Of a stretch of 64,000 nucleotides of DNA, positions 11,854 to 20,800 are shown in pieces; the stretch's first letter is position 1, and the number at the start of each line of letters is the position of its first letter. The position numbers were made by a program, and so were the translations under genes. Location: assembly GCA_012845835.1 (NCBI GenBank), contig JABAKD010000027.1, positions 14,360,332-14,424,331 on the forward strand, given 5' to 3'. The stretch is from Undaria pinnatifida (taxonomy: Eukaryota > Sar > Phaeophyceae > Laminariales > Alariaceae). Below the pieces are notes generated by a model that did not search any database, had not been told where the DNA came from, and saw only the letters and a list, made by a program, of their open reading frames with translations.

Positions 11854-14800
11854 GGTGTAGGTGTTGGTTTTGGTGTTGTTGTTGGTGTTGGGGGGGGCTC
11901 TGTTTTGAGTGGGTCGGGGTCGCTTCGCGCGAGTAACCCTATGAGCCTTTGTTTGCTGTCTGTAGCTTTCGGATTTTTGGCTTCTGCGGTATGACACCGC
12001 CATTTTTAAATGGTTATCTACGCTGCGCAAACAGTATCGGGGGAGCTTGCGCAAGTCCCACACTGCCCAGAATGGTGCCGTTAGGGGTGGCTATCTCCAC
12101 CGCACTTGATTCCTAGGGTTCAGGTCGGGTCGACATACTCGCGCATCCGTATACAACTATCCCTTGCGCTGCTGGAGTAGTAACGGTGACCGTCGGTAGG
12201 AACAGCTCGCGCTGCCGCTGCCACGGGAACTGAAGGACACGCCAGCCAGCGCTGGATTGAGAGAATGTAGATGAGTTAACTTGACACCCGACGTGTATGA
12301 AAATGCGTGGAAGTGTGGAGAGCTCAAGCTTTATTTTTCCCCATCCGCCGGAGGATGAAAAAACTGAAAACTTGTTTGCAATGAGAAAAAAAAAAAAAAA
12401 ACTGAAAACTTGTTTGCAATGAGAGATAGAGTCACTCGGTCCGCAGGTCGGTTCAAGTTATAACTCAATCAAGAAGCGGTATCCTGGATTATTTGTATAT
12501 CGGCGCTGTTTGTGAAGATGCTGCTATTTCGGTATCGTAGCCCCTCTTGCTCGATATGAGTCCCCCTCGCCCGATATAAGGTCCGCCGGCTGTCTGATGC
12601 GCCGTTTCTGTTCGATGTTGCTCGCGTACGTTCATCTCAGAGCTTACAATTGCTGCTGATGGTATCGTGTGATAATGTGTGTGATACCATACACATGGAT
12701 GTAGCATGATCAACACGCTCATCAGGAGTTTTGCTTGGTGGTGTCTTTGGTATTTATTTTGTTATGTTAGAAGACCAAGGCTTCGGTAGGGGTTATGCCC
12801 CGATCTTCACTACCCTGTCTTCACTGCCATACTTGCACGAGTGACTCTGTAGCTCGCTCACAAAAACTAGTCAGGCGATTCGTTTGGCACAGCCTATATA
12901 GCTAACCATCTCTTTGGGGATTGATATCGAAGCATTAAATCCGCACGAAAGCCTACGGCAGCAGGGAACAGCGGGGACACTCGCGCGAGTGACCCCGAGC
13001 CAATGAAAAAAAAAGGTCCCTCATAAAGGGACATAACCCCCCTATCATAGCATTGGTCAAAAACTACAGTATTCCTTCGCCGTGGCGCCACCACCGTGGA
13101 GGCCGAGGTGCCGCTTGTCCCTTAGTTTGTCACTCGATGTTTATGCAAAGCGCTGCCAGATGTATAACATACACACCCTCGTCTTAACGTCTACCATACA
13201 AGCAGAGAATATTTCTCGCCGTTTCGCCCGCAAGAAAAACTAGCTCTCGGTACTGTATACCCTCTGATACGTTTAGGACGAACACGCGTGCTACGATAGA
13301 AGAAGGGTGATGGTGTTTCTCTGAACGGTTTTCCGGAATAACGGAGCTCCTTAACCCCCAATCGTCGGAATAGTCGCATTCTTGTCGCATTTTTGTCACA
13401 TTCTTGTCACATTCTTGTCACATTCTTGTCACATTCTTGTCGCATTCTTGTCACATTCTTGTCACATTCTTGTCACATTCTTGTGACATTCTTGCCTCAT
13501 TCTTGTCACATACATGTCACATTCTTGTCACATTCTTGTCACATTCTTGTCATATTCTTGCCTCATTCTTGCCACATTCTTCTTACATTCTTGTCACATT
13601 CTTGTCACATTCTTGTCACATTCTTGTCGCATTCTTGTCACATTCTTGTCACATTCTTGTCACATTCTTGTCACATTCTTGCCTCATTCTTGTCACATAC
13701 ATGTCACATTCTTGTCACATTCTTGTCACATTCTTGTCACATTCTTGCCTCATTCTTGTCACATTCTTCTTACATTCTTGTCACATTCTTGTCACATTCT
13801 TGTCACATTCTTATCACATTCTTGTCACATTCTTATCACATTCTTGTCACATTCTTGTCACATTCTTGTCGCTTTCTTGTCGCATTCTTGTTCTCTCGAA
13901 AACATTTTGAGTCTATACCTGGGCCATGATGGGACTTGCTCATCCGTTGGCAATTTTATGTTTCTCCAAAATCATTTTTTGGTGTAGCACTCTAGAGCTC
14001 CTTATTATGTAAAGCCATTATTAGGAAAACAGACGCCTGATACGATAGAGGTATCGATTATTTTCTGAAAATGGTTTCTTGATGACGGGTGCCCAATTCG
14101 TCGCAAATAGGCCACATTTTGCTTGCACGATTCTCGTTGTGTACCTAAGGCCATGAAATTTGTTCATCCGAGGTGTAGAGCAGTTTTTTGTTTTCTCCAA
14201 ATGGGTTTTTGGGAGAGGTCTTAAGCTCCCAAATTGAGAGGTAGCATTAAGAAAAAAACTTGAGCACATCTATCGTAGCCCGCGTGAATAACGGTGCCCC
14301 GATACCCCACCACATGCTTCGGCACACATATTCCATGTGTTGAATAACAACCGAACTTGGAGTCCACTTTTTGAAGCTGACATATTTTCACTTTATAGCT
14401 TGCACGTGTTCATCCCTCGACAGGAGTGCCTGTTCTACACTGACAGTTCCACGGAGGAGTACTACTGCGCCGACGTGTGCGACCCTAACCCGTGCGGCGA
14501 CGGAGAGATGTGCAGCTTGTTGGTGGTGCAGTGCTTCCGTGCCCCCTGCCCGCCCCTTGCTACCTGCAGCGCTTCCAGTGACTGAACATACGATCGAGCT
14601 TGTGATTGCACCTGCCATGACTCCCAGGTGAGAGAGGTGAAGGCTTTCTTTGGCGCCAAGTACTGCAAATGCTGCCTTTCACAACGATGCGTATCGATAC
14701 TCTGGCTATGTGATGAGAGCTGAAGAGGTGACACCGAAATGTCTGAGACGACCAAAGATGTCAGGAGACGGTCAGTCAAGGGAAGACGTCCAGCGGTCAA

Positions 14801-17800
14801 GGGTGTCAAATCGATCATTCAACACTAAACCTAGTAGTTTTGGCGTCAGTCAAGGAAAATCGGTGGAAAATTGCCGTCCGTCAAGGGGTCAAAGTGCCGT
14901 CTCCTGACATCTTTGGTGACGACCACTGGTGATGGAGAAGAAAAAGATAAGAAGATGATTTGGAAAGTGACGGTCACGTGGCCAAAAGGTTTAAACCAAA
15001 AACGTAGGAAGAAGACATGATGAGAAAGTAATGAGATTTAAAGAGTGATCGAGGTAGGGCTGATCGTCCCCTGATGAATCGCCGCCGCAATGCCCATGCT
15101 ACGGGCAGATGTACTCTATCTTATCTCCATTTATTTTAATTTTATATGCGGGTTGTCGTACTGACCGACAGACCATCCTATTATAGTAAAACTCCTTGCA
15201 ACATCCCCTGCAATGTTCCCCGGTACTTGCGGTGGGAAGTTAGCTACAACTTGTACCTAAAATACACCGACGGCAAGTAACAAACCGATATTCCCCGCGT
15301 ATTGTATTGCTCTGTATCTCTAGAATAAGATACCTACAGGTAGTCAGAATGTACCCAGGGTAATGAATACGAATCAACTAGATACTATCAAGATACTATA
15401 AATACCAGGTGATAGACTACTGCAGTCCATGAACCAATACTGGCACTGTGGTTAAAGGTGCCAGACGCAACATAAAATGGTTGGTTGCACGGTGATGTAG
15501 TCTCCCAGGTAGTTACAACAGGCAGGTATTTATTCGCATCAAGCTACGCAAATGATGCAAGATAACCGCGCCGGACAAAATGTAGTATTGTGTGGTGCTT
15601 CGCATCATGTAGCGCGACTTCCGCACGTAAAATGTACTGAATAGAGCATAGCATGGTTGCATGGTCCGGGCTATGGTAGGAAAATCAATCCCATTTTATC
15701 ATGGGGGTTTAGGCTTATATGTATGATAGTCCCGGACGGTCCTGTACCCCGTTCAAGAAAGCAAGCGAACCAAATATAAGTTCGTTGTGGTTCATATCGG
15801 AAGCTTATTAAATTCAATACACCTAGGAGTGGCAAGCTTATAGACTGAGCTGTAGACACTCGCGTGAGAGACCTTGAACCACTGAAACAAGAGACCCTAA
15901 CAGTGCTCCTAACAGTACTCCCCATGCCGTACAGTATAGCATTAGCTTTGTTCGCGTTGGGGTGTCAAAGCCATGTCCATTGGTGACTTTCGTTTTCACG
16001 CTTCAAACCAGAAGAAAAGGTAAGTGTTGTGATTTGCGTTTAATGACGATTTTCCATACATGCCCGTTGCATCGCGCGTGTTTGATATGTTGGGTGATGC
16101 GTGTTGTCTCTCAGTATTGGATTCCAGGTACCACACGGGTGGGCCGGGCCCCTCCGTTTCGTCGACATAGTTGAACGCGGACAGAAGCCAGACATTATGA
16201 GCACCTTTCGGACAGTTACCTGTGACGCAAAATCCACAGAACGTCGGCAACCTCCCAACGGCAAGGTTTGGAAGCACCTTTTCGAACGCCACAAATCACG
16301 ACAAGCTCACAGAATTGGGGAAATCGTACATTTTGTGATATTTGACTGTCCTAAGGTGATCAAAGGGTCGGCCTTTTGCCCACTTTTTACTATGTTGATC
16401 ACACGGGGGGGGGGCGTCCACACGTGAAGTAGGATTTCCGACAAGCCTGAGTTATAGTAGACACCGTGTCAATAAGCCGACAACCGTGGCCATCCGTCAA
16501 TCCAGCTGCAGTGGGGTACCTGCTTTAAGAGCCCCTCGGAACAGATCGGATTTTAGAAAAACAGCGATTTTAAAATAGGCAGCACAATATTAAGGGTTTT
16601 AGAATAGGCGTCACAAGGCGTGTCAAGCCGAGTTGACCGTTCTTAAGCCCGTTTCTTCTTGACGCTCCTAAATCGGGTACCCCTCACTGTACCTAAACCA
16701 GTTTTTCATTGGTGCACGAGAGGAGTGGACATGTACGTACTGTTCGTCACCGACAGCACCGCCGACGATATGGTACAGGCCGGTTCAAGTGAAAAGCCCG
16801 AAATTCCCCGGCGAATGTCCACGCCGTTTTTTCGATTCAAACCTGCGAGTTTTGCACACATCTTCTGTATGCCGTTGCGAAGACCTCACCTGTGGTTTTC
16901 TTCTTCTTTTTCGCCTAATTTTTGTCAGTTGAGATTCTTTTTTAAATGTCGACCACCTAAGACCAAAAATTTTCGGCGAAAAAAAGAAAAAAAAAAACGG
17001 AGGTCGGGCCTCGGGATGGATATGTAGAACACGTGTGCAGAATATCAGGGTCAGGCCGCCTTTGCTGCAACGCGAATCGCACTCATGAGGATGTCGGCTT
17101 GGGCTTATTTGACCGACCACATCAGTTGTTGGGCGGCGAGAGTGTGGTTGGGGTTTGTTGGGGGTAGGTATGTGATGCGCGCTACCTTGCGCGTATCAAT
17201 ATTGACACAGTTAGATGTTAGGGCCTCTATATGTTCGGCTTCGATCAGGGAGGCGGCCGCGTCTGCGGAGGCCTGCCGCTCGCGGGCGAGAGCGGATGTT
17301 AGCGCCTGTGCGCTTTCGGCGGAAATGGTCATTTTTTTCAACCTCTTCATAGAGGAAGCTACATATACCAGGGACGAGGGACCGAAGAGTGGGAGGGTGG
17401 GCCCGAGATGTAGTAACCAAGCCCTCCTCTTGAGTTCTGGCGGCCCGATTTTCCTCCAGAAGATCGGCTGTGGCCTCCCCTCTTGCCGCGGTGCGCCGAG
17501 CCCATGCGACGCCCGTTCCCCTCACCCTCGCTGCTATGACCGGAGCTCTCGTATCTGCTTCGGCCGAAACCGCCACTGCGATGGTCGCGGTCATCGCCCC
17601 CACCACCCCCACGGCGGTCGCGGCCATCACCGTCGCCGCCACCGCCACCGCGAGAGCGGTTGGGGTTGGCGACTTGGGTCTTCACCAAACTATCGGCGTG
17701 CTCCGAGGGATTCGGCCAGAGGACGCGCTCAGATGAGGACGCGTGGGTGCGCCTGAGGGCGTCCCAGAGGGCGCCAACGACAAAGGTGAGCTGCTGCGTG

Positions 17801-20800
17801 AAGACAGAAACTGAAACCGTCTTGCTTCTGGCATCGTGCACCGATAGCCGCTGTTCCGGCCGCTGAGACAGCACTGCCGATGCTGCAGGCACGACCTGGG
17901 CTGCAGGGTCCGTGTCGAAACGTCTTTCCCTGCTTACCGCTCCCATGCAGGGGACACTGCCGTCCAGGAAGAGACCGTCCTTCGAGATGGCCCCCGCGAC
18001 GGAATGGCCCTCAGCCGCCCTGGGAGGGGCTGCCACGGCGTCGGCGGGCGGGGCGCCCTGGAACCTCCTGGCCGCCGCAGCGGGTGGGCCTCAGCCTCCG
18101 TAGTATGGGCTCCCTTGGCGCTAGGAGCGCCCGAAGAAGAGGCGGGTTCCACGTCCGTAGGGGAGGGGGGGGGGTCCGGCCGGAGGGTAAGGCCCAGGGG
18201 CCTTACACTGGGTCCCAGCGGTAACCGCAGCAGGAACACCAGAACAATAAGGCACCTAGTCAGCCGCAGCGGCGGGAGTAGTCCCATTGCGGTGGTGTTT
18301 GTCGCCGGGCTTGGTGAGAGCCTTCTCCGCGTGGAGGGTGATCGTGTCTGCCTCCTGCGACGCTCGGGCCGCCGCCGTTACCTCAGCCGCCCTAACGCGA
18401 TCCGGTCCACCCGTTCCCGCGTGATACAGACCCTCTTCTCGGCTGCAGCTCGGGATCTACATTCCGCTGTCGCACGTGTGGCGGCAGCTCTGGCCTTGGT
18501 CGCATTCGCGGCGGTCAGCGCCTCGGTGTTGGCGCGGACCACTTCGTCTTGCCTTAGAGAAGTCTCACAGGCGGGGTCGGAGAGCACCCAGTTCCGGATA
18601 GAGCCTACCCCGACCGCAAGCCCAAGGCATTTTCGCACATCGGGCGGTATCCTGTTCCAGTGGACCTCAGTGAGGACACCCTGTGAGACGGGAGGCAGGG
18701 CCGGGGGGGGGGGGGGGCGGGGGGGGGGGGGGGGGGGGGGGGGGCGTTTGGAGAGACGACCGCTCGACATGGTCCCGGTGGGCCGGCTCCGAGGGCTCCA
18801 GCCCTTCGAGATACAGGGAGTCCTTCCTCGGGGGGGGTGGGGGGGTCGGCAGAGACGCAACCCCTTCCCCGCCGTTTCGAGGGGAAAGCGCGACGTTGCC
18901 CATTTCATTACGCGGGGCAAACGTGTCCTCGACCACGTCTTCCGAGAGGTAGGACACAACGCTCTCCTCGTGCTTGGAGTGCCGGCATCGGCTGCCACGG
19001 CGTCTGCCATCCCTGTCCCTACCCCGCCATTTGTCGAGGAATTAGAATGTATTAGTTCTGTTGACCACTTGCAAAATGTTAACCGAATGCCTACGCAAAC
19101 TAAGCCTTACAACATTCTCCCCCACGAAAACGACGTGATAGCAGGTCGGCCGGATATTCGGGCGGACGTGTCAATCTCCAAGCGGTTTCATTTCCTGGGA
19201 ATACCGGGGAGAGTATTTTCAAGTTCGACCTGTGGAAAGTCGAAAAAGTCATTTCTTTTTTCAGGATGATGGGATTCGAATCAACGACCCCAGAACCCAT
19301 GGTCTGTCGACGACGTCATTATTAGTTTTGCTGGCAAGGTTTTCGGCTATTCTGCCTGCAACCCCAGCGTTTTCGCATTTGTTTTTGTTTCTTCATAGTT
19401 CCCGTTTTCCCTTTTATGTTCCCTCTGATCCCATTCCCCTCGCTAATCTGCGGAAAGTGATAACTCTCGCGTCCCTGTCGACCCCGCCATTGGCTGTGGT
19501 GTGTAACTTGGTTCCCGGTGTACGTCCTTCGTTTGTGGTTTTCTGTTTTAACACTTTTCTTGAGGCCTCGTAGCCTCGCAGGGTAGAGATGTGGGAGTAG
19601 GTTTTGAAGAGCCGCATCTTCGAGTCATGTTCTAGATCATGGAACCGGTGCTTCCCAGCAATTTCCAGATTATTTCTGCATATACGGCTCATCAGGGTGG
19701 GCTAGTGTTATGGTAAAAGCATAAGAGCCTAACAAAAGTATGATCTAGATACGGAAATTATAAAAGGCATTTCACATGTCTTTGAAGGCATGTACGTATA
19801 GGAAAAAGGGGACGATGCTTGTGCTTCGCGGATTTGCACACACGGTCAACTCTATCCGTGGCGTGTGTGGGACTATTAATAATATAAGAGCTCATCTAGT
19901 ACTCAAGTAAGTGACCAACGTGGAATCTGCATAGCAAAGAGACCTTCAAAGGTCTGTAACAGACCCTCCCTAGTCTTGTAAAATACTATCTTCAAAAAAT
20001 GGCGTGGATGTTTGGACTTTTATGCATAAAAATAGTAAGGTACGTCATTTCCTTCAAACGACTTGGTTTTAATGTAGGATCCAGTTGTTTTGCTATATTA
20101 TTCTCAATATTGAAAAAAGGCAGGTCAGATCTTCGATCGTTTGCCCGAAAAAATCTACAGACATGCCTAAGAGTGCCTCCAATCGGTTCGTGCACAATGC
20201 GGCGCAATTTGGTTTTTCACCCCTCCCTGCTTGGAAAAAGCCTAAATACAAACGAAAAAATCGAAAGCCTGTCATTGGTCGATACGAGTTTCGCTCCTAG
20301 AGACAACCCGAGGCTGTTAAAAAACAAACTGGCCAGATGCCACCCTCTTCCACTGATCACGGGGGCCAGTACGACACCAAATATTCATGCTGTGACGAGA
20401 TATCGCGAGCGGCATTCGGGGGGGAGAGAGTTTCGGTTTTTTAGCGTGAACCAGCCTGTGGGGAGGTGACGTTTTGGTGTACCCTATATGTTAAAGCATG
20501 CCACAAGCATTACCGTAGAGGTGTGCATCGAAATGTTCCGAGGCTCCTCGATTGAAGAAGAGCTCTTTCACAACAGACAAATCTTGAACCAGAAAAACAC
20601 AATTTGAGAAAAACTGAAAGTGCTATATCGTGTGCCTCGAAGATGAAAACTAAGTAATGTCTTGAATTAGGATTCATGTATTGAAACATTGGCGTTGTAT
20701 CGTACGCCCATGTGCATGTGTGTATTATAGTATACCCGATGAACAACCCCATGCTCTAGAAAATCATAAATATATATTAGAAAAAAAAAAACATATATAC

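Noticed and set aside
13379-13892. Regular short repeats resembling a CRISPR array or a Cys/His repeat protein
   Set aside because: The unit is 11 bp with no spacers and all three frames are equally open. It is a minisatellite.
14583-14585. TGA as a selenocysteine codon in copy A
   Set aside because: The position is not a conserved redox site, the family is not a selenoprotein family, and no SECIS-like structure was seen. A nonsense change is simpler.
18004-19269. + strand open frame of 421 codons
   Set aside because: It is driven by a long G-run (poly-Gly) and is antisense to the gag-like remnant. No domain is recognisable.
19251-19325. tRNA-like B box (GATTCGAATCCC on the - strand)
   Set aside because: The T stem and anticodon stem do not pair, and no A box at the right distance. 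At most a primer-binding or SINE remnant.
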